Assembly: GCA_005792225.1 (NCBI GenBank)
Contig: SXSP01000129.1
Coordinates: forward strand, 1-6,952
Source: Bdellovibrionales bacterium
GTDB lineage: Bacteria > Bdellovibrionota > Bdellovibrionia > Bdellovibrionales > JAMPXM01
DNA: 6,952 nucleotides
Direction of reading: 5' to 3'
This document shows positions 1 through 5,635 of the stretch, one piece after another. The notes beneath the pieces were generated by a model. The model had not been told where the DNA came from, ran no database searches, and was given only the letters and a program-made list of their open reading frames with translations. Made by a program: the position numbers and the translations under genes. How positions within the stretch are numbered: position 1 is the stretch's first letter; every line of letters starts with the position of its first letter.

Positions 1-106
1 CGCCGCCCAGTCGGTGGCCGTCACAAACGTAACTCCCGCCGCCAAGCCCGCATCACCCGTGATCAAACGAGTTGAGTTTCCGAAAATCGACTCACCGGTC
101 AGATGA
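1..106 (+). CDS. C-terminal fragment of an unidentified upstream gene (5' end outside window)
   Basis: A reading frame beginning at base 2 stays open from the window edge to a TGA at 104-106. It encodes about 34 residues rich in Ala, Pro, Val and Lys, ending in KIDSPVR. The stop overlaps the next start codon in an ATGA arrangement, the usual signature of coupled genes in one operon, and this is the main reason for choosing this frame. Frame 1 is also open for part of the stretch but ends earlier, without such a junction. The visible Ala/Pro-rich tail looks like a low-complexity linker or terminus and gives no clue to function. Confidence 0.5.
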   Translation, partial: AAQSVAVTNVTPAAKPASPVIKRVEFPKIDSPVR

Positions 107-354
107 AAAATAGAATCCGGGAGCTCAAACTCGGTGAGAGCGTCACGGGTCGGGTAGAAGAACTTCTGCCCGCGAGTGACCTCTTGATCTGCATCAATGG
201 GGATCTTCTGATCGTTCACAACGAAACGCGGAAGCCCTTTCGAGTTGGCGACTTCGTCACCCTTCAGGTCTGCGCAACTCAGCCCTTAAAATTCAGATTC
301 ATTGAAGATCGAAGCGAACAGCGTCGCCGAGGTCACTTGGATTTGAGCGTGTAA
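103..354 (+). CDS. Small conserved-looking beta-rich protein, function unknown (83 aa)
   Basis: I do not recognise this protein. It has no signal peptide or membrane segment, so it is probably cytoplasmic. Residues about 10-66 alternate hydrophobic and polar residues with regularly placed glycines (GESVTGRVEEL, then INGDLLIV, then FRVGDFVTLQV), a pattern of short beta strands that fits a small OB-like or S1-like barrel. A similar pattern occurs in repeat modules of FliK-like proteins, but the resemblance is too general for a name. The C-terminus is basic (RSEQRRRGH). The start overlaps the preceding stop (ATGA) and has no clear Shine-Dalgarno sequence, which suggests translational coupling. 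The stop codon abuts the next gene's ATG. The tight packing and coding-like composition make it likely to be real. Confidence 0.7.
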   Translation: MKNRIRELKLGESVTGRVEELLPASDLLICINGDLLIVHNETRKPFRVGDFVTLQVCATQPLKFRFIEDRSEQRRRGHLDLSV

Positions 355-1482
355 ATGATGTGGTTCTTCGCGGCTCTTCTCATTTTTGCTCCCATCAATT
401 CGGCCCAGGCAGCCCAAGCGTCCGAATGCAAAGCAGGAGACGAATGGTGGCGGAAGCCCGATCGCTCCAACTCAGTTCAGAGAACGCAACTTACCCCTGA
501 TCACGCGCTTCTGGTTTGCCCGCAAGACCGGAATCGAGTCGCTCTGGTGATCGGAAAGAAAACAGCGGTTGTTGACCTCAGCGGCGAGGAGTGGGGACTC
601 AACGAACCAAGCTTCGCGATTCTCGACGACGGTCGATGGATCACGTGGCTTTCGGGTGATTTCCAGTTGTCGTTTCGCGCTCTTCAGTGTGACCGGAATG
701 CTTGCCGTTTCGAGCGACCACGTTGCGCATCGTCTCTTCCACAGGATCTGAAATCGATTCCTTCGGCCATCGAGTTCGGCAAGGGGAATGACGATCCCGC
801 ACAGAAAGCCGCCGTCCAGACTCTCGCGCTTCAGCAAATGACCGCCGGCCTTATTCCCGCGACCGGAAACAGTTCGAACACGGGTGAACCCGCGTACGCC
901 TTTCGCGAATCCTTTCTGGCGAGGCTCAGCGAGCTGAAAAACTGCATACCGCCGAAGGCGGCCGACGCGAAAAATTTCCGGTACGAATCGATGACTCCGT
1001 CCAAGGTGACGGCTTCGACCGAACTCGCCGCCGCCGGAATGCTTACTTATTCGGCCCCCAATCTTATAGACGGGCAACTCAAAACCGCTTGGATCGAAGG
1101 AGTGGAAGGCAAAGGCGAAGGTGCGACGTTGGCATTCGAGTTTCCGGCGCCCTCATCCCTCTCCTTCATTCAGATCGCGAATGGCTATCAGAAGTCGTTC
1201 ACGAGCTTTTTCGAGAACTCGTTTCCTACGCGCATCGAGGCCGAGTTTGACACCCGAAACGGTGAGACCTACAGGCAGACTTTCGATCTGCAACCGGAAA
1301 TGGGTTACTCGCGATTCGCGATAGAGCCTCGGCTTACGAAAATCATCAGGGTTCGCCTCAAGATCACGAAAGTCCAAAAAGGCAGTCGGTTCGAGGACAC
1401 CGCCATTTCGGAAATCCGCTTTCTTGATTTACCTTTTCTAGAGAAAGTGAAAGGGAAGGCCTACCTTCCCGCGAGAGACTGA
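355..1482 (+). CDS. Exported protein with C-terminal NADase-type glycan-binding (discoidin-like) domain
   Basis: The 375-aa product starts with a Sec signal peptide (hydrophobic core at residues 3-14, likely cleavage after AQA at 19 or 22), so it should act in the periplasm or outside the cell. Residues about 210-358 match the NADase-type glycan-binding domain, a galactose-binding-like beta sandwich. The hallmarks are NLIDGQLKTAWIEG (about 236-249), IANGYQKSF in the middle, and DTAISEIRF (348-356). The family is known as a carbohydrate-binding module attached to varied N-terminal parts. The first 200 residues are unrecognised and contain six cysteines (25, 55, 112, 117, 124, 197), enough for three disulfides. 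No NADase catalytic domain is evident. ATG355 follows the preceding TAA directly and ATG358 is an equally good start; neither has a strong ribosome binding site, so coupling to the upstream gene is likely. Confidence 0.85.
   Translation: MMWFFAALLIFAPINSAQAAQASECKAGDEWWRKPDRSNSVQRTQLTPDHALLVCPQDRNRVALVIGKKTAVVDLSGEEWGLNEPSFAILDDGRWITWLSGDFQLSFRALQCDRNACRFERPRCASSLPQDLKSIPSAIEFGKGNDDPAQKAAVQTLALQQMTAGLIPATGNSSNTGEPAYAFRESFLARLSELKNCIPPKAADAKNFRYESMTPSKVTASTELAAAGMLTYSAPNLIDGQLKTAWIEGVEGKGEGATLAFEFPAPSSLSFIQIANGYQKSFTSFFENSFPTRIEAEFDTRNGETYRQTFDLQPEMGYSRFAIEPRLTKIIRVRLKITKVQKGSRFEDTAISEIRFLDLPFLEKVKGKAYLPARD
1453..1470 (-). terminator. Candidate intrinsic terminator for the minus-strand gene, inside the opposing coding sequence
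   Basis: GGGAAGG and CCTTCCC form a perfect 7-bp stem with a 4-base loop. Read on the minus strand, the hairpin lies 14 bases past the stop of the 1484-1990 gene and is followed by the T-rich tract TTTCACTTTCTC. It sits within the last codons of the convergent plus-strand gene. No T tract follows it on the plus strand, so it would act mainly on minus-strand transcripts. Confidence 0.5.
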
Positions 1483-1483
1483 C

Positions 1484-1990
1484 TTACTTCGCTGATTCGC
1501 GAATGAAGCGGGTCATGTAGTAGCGAACGAGATAGTCGATCTTGACCGGTTGATCTTGATACGTCCAAAGAAGATCGCCGAAGGCTCCCCAGCGCGCAGT
1601 AATGACATCTTCCTCGCTCGGAGCTTTGCCGCCGGTGTCTTGAGCTGCCGGAACTTGCACGAAGCCCGCGCCCACGAAGTGGAAACGGATGCCAATGACG
1701 CCCGGTTCTTTAAGCGAAAAGATGAGCTTGAAACCGTTTCTGAAGAGCATGAAGTCCGCATGCGTATTCTGGATGCCGTAGATCTTGATGCGGCCGACGG
1801 TGGAACCTTTGAGTTGGTTAAACGAAGACGCCGCCTCGATGAACGCGGATTTCAAGCTGTTGAGGAAACCTACGGACTCGGTGAACAAAAGCTGTGCGGG
1901 ATCAAAGCCGAAGCTAAAATCCACGACGCCGGATTCTTCCATCTTCTGTTCGGCGCGCACGAGATCTTTAATCCAAGAGAGCTTGTCCAT
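1484..1990 (-). CDS. Hypothetical cytoplasmic protein (168 aa), unrecognised
   Basis: I do not recognise a family. The product starts MDKLSWIKDLV with an amphipathic, charged helix (about residues 1-20), continues with alternating hydrophobic stretches that look like a mixed alpha/beta fold (KIYGI, FKLIFSL, GVIGIRFHFVG), and ends in an aromatic-rich helix (IDYLVRYYMTRFI). There is no signal peptide, membrane segment or obvious catalytic motif. The frame is open further upstream to a TTG overlapping the ssb stop. I chose ATG1990 because that extension runs through a terminator hairpin and its translation looks non-coding. The ribosome binding site at ATG1990 is weak (GGTACGG directly upstream), so the start is uncertain. 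The gene ends one base from the end of the convergent gene at 1482. The opposite-strand frame looks like an antisense shadow. Confidence 0.65.
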   Translation of the reverse strand: MDKLSWIKDLVRAEQKMEESGVVDFSFGFDPAQLLFTESVGFLNSLKSAFIEAASSFNQLKGSTVGRIKIYGIQNTHADFMLFRNGFKLIFSLKEPGVIGIRFHFVGAGFVQVPAAQDTGGKAPSEEDVITARWGAFGDLLWTYQDQPVKIDYLVRYYMTRFIRESAK

Positions 1991-2002
1991 CCGTACCGAT
2001 TT

Positions 2003-2048
2003 CAAAAAAGCGTTGATATGTCGCACCTCTAGGATGCGCCATATCAAC
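2003..2048 (-). terminator. Strong intrinsic terminator downstream of ssb
   Basis: On the minus strand GTTGATATG pairs with CATATCAAC (9 bp). One mismatch separates this from a further 4-bp stem CGCA/TGCG around a 9-base loop, and the hairpin is followed by GCTTTTTTG with six T residues. It begins about 25 bases after the ssb stop codon, where a terminator would be expected. Its T tract ends only about 13 bases before the likely start codon of the next gene (1990), so it could also act as an attenuator for that gene. Confidence 0.82.
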
Positions 2049-2073
2049 AATGTTTCAAGTTTGAAGAATCTTG

Positions 2074-2445
2074 TCAAGAGGACGCTTGGTCCCGCACAGG
2101 CGAAGGAGTCGGGGATTTTCCGCCGACAAAGTGGATTTCACGAGCGACGATCGAAAACCCCGAGCCGTTGGTCCCGTCTTCTTTTTCGTAGGAGTACTTC
2201 GAGAGGTAACCCTCGACAAAGAGCGGTGAACCTTTTTGAAGACGCTCGCGGCACCGCTCCGCGTTCTTTCCCCACACGGTCACGCGGTGCCAGGTCGTGG
2301 TGGTTTCACGTTCACCACCCTCGAGTCGTTTGTTGAAGTGAGTCGACAGGCTGAGCTTGACGTAAGGCTTGCCTTTTTTTGACGTCAGCGGTTCGGGATC
2401 GGCTCCCAAATAACCCATGATTTGCACGCGATTGATACCGTTCAT
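2074..2445 (-). CDS. ssb: Single-stranded DNA-binding protein, short form lacking the acidic C-terminal tip
   Basis: The 123-aa product matches the bacterial SSB OB fold. It has NRVQIMGYLGADPE at residues 5-18, TTWHRVTVWGKNAE at 50-63, and KGSPLFVEGYLS followed by IVAREIHFVGG at the end of the barrel (about 107). SSB coats single-stranded DNA during replication, repair and recombination, normally as a tetramer, in the cytoplasm. The start is set by a consensus AGGAGG six bases upstream and by the position of the conserved N-terminus; an upstream in-frame ATG at 2559 would add 38 unrelated residues. The protein is shorter than the roughly 150-180 aa of major SSBs. It ends in SPTPSPVRDQASS, without the DDDIPF-like acidic tip that recruits partner proteins. 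It may therefore be an accessory paralogue, comparable in outline to the tail-less Bacillus SsbB. I saw no acidic tail in another frame after the stop. Confidence 0.93.
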   Translation of the reverse strand: MNGINRVQIMGYLGADPEPLTSKKGKPYVKLSLSTHFNKRLEGGERETTTTWHRVTVWGKNAERCRERLQKGSPLFVEGYLSKYSYEKEDGTNGSGFSIVAREIHFVGGKSPTPSPVRDQASS

Positions 2446-2451
2446 AAAGAA

Positions 2452-2457
2452 CCTCCT
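2452..2457 (-). promoter_or_regulatory. Ribosome binding site of ssb (decides the start)
   Basis: The minus strand reads AGGAGG, then a six-base spacer TTCTTT, then ATG at 2445. This is the best Shine-Dalgarno match in the window and fixes the start at MNGINRV rather than at the upstream in-frame ATG. Confidence 0.88.
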
Positions 2458-2460
2458 GTT

Positions 2461-2486
2461 GGGGGCTGCTAATGATTTCAGCCCTC
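2461..2486 (-). repeat. Inverted repeat in the ssb leader
   Basis: GGGCTG (2463-2468) pairs with CAGCCC (2479-2484) around a 10-base loop, extended by one G-T and one G-C pair. In the ssb transcript it would form a hairpin ending three bases before the AGGAGG sequence. It could modulate access to the ribosome binding site, but it may be coincidental. No convincing promoter was found in the 126-base gap between the two minus-strand genes. Confidence 0.4.
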
Positions 2487-2524
2487 CGGTTACGAGGTTC
2501 TTCTGCAAACTCGGGAGAATCGCG

Positions 2525-2552
2525 TAAGCCCAATCGATTTGATTTGGGCTTA
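2525..2552 (-). terminator. Perfect 9-bp hairpin after the metallopeptidase gene, possible weak terminator
   Basis: TAAGCCCAA (2525-2533) and TTGGGCTTA (2544-2552) are perfect inverted repeats with a 10-base loop, 19 bases beyond the stop of the large minus-strand gene. A smaller 5-bp hairpin (ATCCG/CGGAT, 2558-2572) overlaps that stop. Neither is followed by a convincing T tract on the minus strand, so termination is uncertain. The elements could instead bind a regulator or protect an mRNA 3' end. Confidence 0.42.
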
Positions 2553-2571
2553 AGAACATCCGGTGCGCGGA

Positions 2572-5451
2572 TTAAAAGCCGACGCCGAGGAACGGGAACA
2601 CACCGTACGGATTCGATTTATTATCCAGTCCGTAATAGAGCCCGAAAATGAATTGGACGGGAATGTGATAGAACATCGTCGCATCGAGCCGCGCTTCCAC
2701 GCCGGTTCCGATGAAGTACGTGCCTAAACTCGCCTTACGGTACACTTTGCGATCGTAGTCATACGCCGCTCCGTCGAGCGTCAGGGCGTCGACGAAAATG
2801 GCCGCATGCCACCTTTGAGCGAAGACGGGCCAAGTCCCCCGACCTTCGTAGGTATACGACAGCGGGAATCGATACTCGATAGATGAAGTGAGAAGACTTC
2901 GGCCGACGAAGCTCCCCGAACCGTAGCCACGCATGACAAATCCGGTTTGCTCGAGGGCCGTGGTGTAGTTTCCACCGACGGTCGTGCGACCGTAAAAGAC
3001 GTTCTTCAAGTTGGGCGCGTAGCTCGCTTTTGCCGAGAGCGCGATCGCGTGGCGCTTCGGAAGCCAACGCGAGTGAAAGTACTGCCCGCTCAAATCCGTT
3101 TGATCGTACTCGTTTCCGAATTCCTTGAAGTAGTGCGTGTGCATGAGTGTTGCCGCGCCACCGCGCTCGGGGCTGATCTCGAGGCCTTTTTGAGTCGCGT
3201 TCTTCCATGTGACGGCGGCGATTGCACCTCCGCGAATGAAGTCGGAATTCGCAAACTCGATTTTTCCGGAGTGCGCGCCGAGAGCGGCCATCCAGTCGTT
3301 ACTTAAACCCGGAAGGTAGAATGAACCTAGAAGCGTGCCTGACGTTGATCGACGATTGTAACCTCCACTATAGAGGTATTCGTTTACATCCTGGGCCGTG
3401 AGCTTGAAGTTCACGTCCGTCACGGCGTTCATGTATTCGAAGGCGTAACTAGGGCGCGAAGATAAAGTATCGTAACTCGCGAGAACCGAATAGGCGTGTC
3501 GGCCTGTTGGATCCGCAGCGGCCGTCATTGCCTGGAGATAAGTGGAGTCGGGGCTGAAGTAAACCCAAGGCAGCCAGTAACGCGGCAGCAAGTAGGGGAG
3601 CGGGCTGTACGGCTCGTTCTCGGTTTTCACGTCGACGACGGGCGCTTTGTATTCAGGAAATTGAGAGTCGACGAGTGGACCCACGTGCGGAGGTTCCGCG
3701 GGCACTTTCGACCACGCTTCCCTTGAACTCGCGTAGAGCTGCGCACCCGAAGATTCAAGAACCCCGTAGAGGATTTCGCCGGTCGACGTGTCGAGTTCAC
3801 CCGTCATGATTCTCGTGGTTCCGTTCGTCACGGCTCTCGCCTTCGTGAGTTCCCGATTCGCGAGGTACAGGTTTGCAACGCCGGAGCGGTCCGAAACGAA
3901 GAGGAGCCCTTCCGAAGTCATCCGCGGAAAGTGCACCGGCCTGAAATCCGTCAGCACGCGCCTTGGTTCGGAAGTTGCGAGCGAGAGATCTCCATCGTTC
4001 GTCGCCGTCAGGCTGAAAACTTTGAAGTTCTCCTCACCCGTAGCGCTCTTCTCTCCGATCAAAATCTCGTTTGCGGAAATAAACTCAGGACGCGAGATCC
4101 GCACCTGGAGCGCCGGCTCATAGAGCGGACGAATGTTCGAGCCGTCGATGCGCGAACTCACAAGGCGGGTTCCGCCCGGAGTGTTCTGGACGAAGACGAT
4201 CGAGCGTCCGTCAAACGACACGACGGCTTCTCTCGTGCGCGCCCCGCTGGTGAGCCGAGTCGACTGTTTCGAGGCGAGGTCATACTTCCAGAGATCGCTG
4301 AATTGATAGTGGCGTTCGTAAGCTTTGACCGCATTGTAAATAAATCCAGATGAATCCGGAAGCCAGCTTACTCGTGATATGAAGTCACCCGTCCAAACTC
4401 GCTTCGGCTTCATCGCGGCGAAAGATGTCTGCGTGTTCGGTCGATCCGTGACGTTCAGCGTGCTCTCGATGTTGTGTTCTTTTCCGACGTAAGCGAGTTT
4501 TAATCCATCGGGCGAAATCACAGGACTGTGCGAGAAGTATCCGGACTGATCGAGCTTCTTTCTTTCGGCAACACCGGCCGCGCGAATCGATGCGAGCTGC
4601 TTTTCGGCGTTCGCGCGCGCTCGCTCGTACGTTTGCCACAGAAGTTCTGGATAATTGATCCCGAAAATATCCTCGGGCGGCCCGTTAAGGAAAAATGGAA
4701 TGCGCCTGGAGTAAGCGAGGTTTAAGTCTTTGACGACCTCCGGGCCTTTTCGCCGGATCATTTCGTTCCAGAGAAGGGCACCCATCAAGTACGGGCGAAT
4801 ACCGCCAGGCCAATCGGGAATGCTGATCTCATTGATCCGCGCGACGGTCTCTTTCTCGAGCGTGTCTTCTTCGACCATCGAGCGGATGATCGAGAGGTAA
4901 TTGGCGGAACGCAGGCGCCCGAAGTTCGAAAGACGTGTTTCGAGCTCGACCGCGATGCCTTCCGTGTACCACCGTGGGAGTAAAATATTAGGTCGCACGA
5001 TGTTGCCGAAGACCCACCGGGCCGGGCGCATGATTCCGGTCGCGGGCTCAAACGTCAAAATGTGCACGTACTCGTGCGTGATGAGTTCGAGTCCCCAGTT
5101 TCCGTAGTCGCCGATCGAATCCAGTGCCGTCGGCAAAACAGGGAATGTTGAGATCATCGGGTAGGGAATCCCGGTCGCGAAACCGTTCGCGATGTCGGTG
5201 CTGTCATCGATCAAGAGAACGGTTTTTTCGGGCCAAACACCGAAGACGGGAGTTGTCGAAACGAATGCCTGTTCCGCGGCCTTTGCGTATTCTTGCGCGA
5301 GCGGGTAATGCTTTGAGTCAAAGATCACCGTGAAGTGGGGCGTCTCGATTTTTCGCCATTCGACGTCAGGAGCGGAGGCGAAGGCGAACGATGACCAAAG
5401 ACCGATGGTGAGAAAGAGGCAACGTATGAGCGAGTAGAATGATGGCTTCAT
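2572..5451 (-). CDS. Outer-membrane three-part protein: peptidase-MA-like metallopeptidase, TolB/PD40 beta-propeller, Omp85-like barrel
   Basis: The 959-aa product starts with a Sec signal peptide (residues 1-25, cleavage likely after AFA), which sets the start at 5451 rather than at the earlier in-frame start at 5535. Residues about 30-290 resemble the peptidase MA family: HEYVH at 126-130 supplies two zinc ligands and the general base Glu127, and PRWYTEGIAVELE supplies the third ligand, Glu164. Residues about 305-600 hold PD40/TolB-like propeller blades (ISPDGLKLAYVG, VSFDGRSIVFV, LLFVSDRSG). Residues about 635-959 look like a transmembrane beta barrel with MRGYGSGSF at 840-848, matching the RGY/RGF motif of loop 6 in Omp85 proteins, then IEYRFPL and a terminal GVGF with C-terminal Phe, the usual barrel-assembly signal. 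No POTRA domains are visible. Catalytic residues appear intact. By family topology the N-terminal domains would lie in the periplasm, but passenger export as in PlpD cannot be excluded. Substrate is unknown. It is divergent from pal; the ribosome binding site is weak. Confidence 0.9.
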   Translation of the reverse strand: MKPSFYSLIRCLFLTIGLWSSFAFASAPDVEWRKIETPHFTVIFDSKHYPLAQEYAKAAEQAFVSTTPVFGVWPEKTVLLIDDSTDIANGFATGIPYPMISTFPVLPTALDSIGDYGNWGLELITHEYVHILTFEPATGIMRPARWVFGNIVRPNILLPRWYTEGIAVELETRLSNFGRLRSANYLSIIRSMVEEDTLEKETVARINEISIPDWPGGIRPYLMGALLWNEMIRRKGPEVVKDLNLAYSRRIPFFLNGPPEDIFGINYPELLWQTYERARANAEKQLASIRAAGVAERKKLDQSGYFSHSPVISPDGLKLAYVGKEHNIESTLNVTDRPNTQTSFAAMKPKRVWTGDFISRVSWLPDSSGFIYNAVKAYERHYQFSDLWKYDLASKQSTRLTSGARTREAVVSFDGRSIVFVQNTPGGTRLVSSRIDGSNIRPLYEPALQVRISRPEFISANEILIGEKSATGEENFKVFSLTATNDGDLSLATSEPRRVLTDFRPVHFPRMTSEGLLFVSDRSGVANLYLANRELTKARAVTNGTTRIMTGELDTSTGEILYGVLESSGAQLYASSREAWSKVPAEPPHVGPLVDSQFPEYKAPVVDVKTENEPYSPLPYLLPRYWLPWVYFSPDSTYLQAMTAAADPTGRHAYSVLASYDTLSSRPSYAFEYMNAVTDVNFKLTAQDVNEYLYSGGYNRRSTSGTLLGSFYLPGLSNDWMAALGAHSGKIEFANSDFIRGGAIAAVTWKNATQKGLEISPERGGAATLMHTHYFKEFGNEYDQTDLSGQYFHSRWLPKRHAIALSAKASYAPNLKNVFYGRTTVGGNYTTALEQTGFVMRGYGSGSFVGRSLLTSSIEYRFPLSYTYEGRGTWPVFAQRWHAAIFVDALTLDGAAYDYDRKVYRKASLGTYFIGTGVEARLDATMFYHIPVQFIFGLYYGLDNKSNPYGVFPFLGVGF

Positions 5452-5468
5452 ATGACTCTGAGATGGAA

Positions 5469-5482
5469 AGAGCTTGCGCTCT
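5469..5482 (-). repeat. Small GNRA-type hairpin in the 5' leader of the metallopeptidase gene
   Basis: On the minus strand AGAGC and GCTCT form a 5-bp stem closed by a GCAA loop, a GNRA tetraloop. It lies about 17-31 bases upstream of the start codon. It may stabilise the transcript or influence translation given the weak ribosome binding site; it is short enough to be chance. Confidence 0.35.
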
Positions 5483-5512
5483 GAGGTGTTATTGCCAAGC
5501 CGATGAGGTTCT

Positions 5513-5518
5513 ATTATA
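5513..5518 (-). promoter_or_regulatory. Candidate -10 box for the metallopeptidase gene
   Basis: A perfect TATAAT is read on the minus strand, about 62 bases before the start codon. The hexamer 17 bases upstream (CAAACC) is a poor -35. TTGTCA occurs 21 bases upstream, too far for standard spacing, so activation by a regulator is possible. The implied leader is about 50-55 bases. Confidence 0.45.
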
Positions 5519-5538
5519 TGAATCCTCCGCGACAAGGT

Positions 5539-5567
5539 TTGACAATGTCATCCCCCTTTTTCAAAAT
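5539..5567 (+). promoter_or_regulatory. Promoter of pal, sigma-70-like
   Basis: A perfect -35 TTGACA (5539-5544) is followed by a 17-base spacer and the -10 hexamer CAAAAT (5562-5567), which matches four of six consensus bases. It would give a leader of about 60 bases before the pal start. A second -10-like hexamer, GATAAT (5579-5584), has no good -35 partner. The -35 overlaps the palindrome TGACA-A-TGTCA. Confidence 0.65.
5540..5550. promoter_or_regulatory. Palindrome over the pal -35 box, possible operator
   Basis: TGACA-A-TGTCA is a perfect 11-bp palindrome that includes most of the pal -35 hexamer. It lies between the divergent promoters, 21 bases from the TATAAT of the opposite-strand gene. 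A dimeric regulator bound here could affect both directions. Short palindromes also arise by chance, so this is a candidate only. Confidence 0.35.
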
Positions 5568-5589
5568 CGGTCCCGTAAGATAATCATAC

Positions 5590-5607
5590 AGTGACCGTTA
5601 AGTGACC
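5590..5607 (+). repeat. Tandem AGTGACC direct repeat in the pal leader
   Basis: AGTGACC occurs at 5590-5596 and 5601-5607, a spacing of 11 bases, about one helical turn. It lies in the predicted pal leader. A small inverted repeat ATAGT-GGCG-ACTAT (5609-5622) follows and ends directly before the ribosome binding site. These could bind a regulator or shape the leader RNA. Confidence 0.35.
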
Positions 5608-5622
5608 AATAGTGGCGACTAT

Positions 5623-5629
5623 AGAGGAG
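5623..5629 (+). promoter_or_regulatory. Ribosome binding site of pal (decides the start)
   Basis: AGAGGAG is followed by six bases and ATG at 5636. It supports this start over an in-frame GTG at 5612, which would place eight extra residues ahead of the lipoprotein signal peptide. Confidence 0.85.
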
Positions 5630-5635
5630 TTCTCA

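Noticed and set aside
472..1077. Minus-strand 201-aa open frame
   Set aside because: It lies wholly inside the well-supported glycan-binding-domain gene and its translation is Arg/Gly-rich without a domain pattern, typical of an antisense shadow.
1550..2032. Plus-strand 160-aa open frame opposite the hypothetical minus-strand gene
   Set aside because: Highly charged, shadow-like composition. The minus frame has better fold-like hydrophobic patterning and a terminator placed just after its stop.
2446..2559. N-terminal extension of SSB from ATG2559
   Set aside because: The AGGAGG at 2452-2457 and the conserved SSB N-terminus at MNGINRV place the start at 2445; the extension resembles no SSB.
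2572..5451. Naming the large protein TolB
   Set aside because: Only the central blades are TolB-like. The metallopeptidase domain, the barrel and 959-aa length rule out canonical TolB (about 430 aa).
2572..5451. Naming the large protein BamA or TamA
   Set aside because: The barrel has an Omp85-like RGY motif, but no POTRA domains are visible and the N-terminal two-thirds is a peptidase plus propeller.
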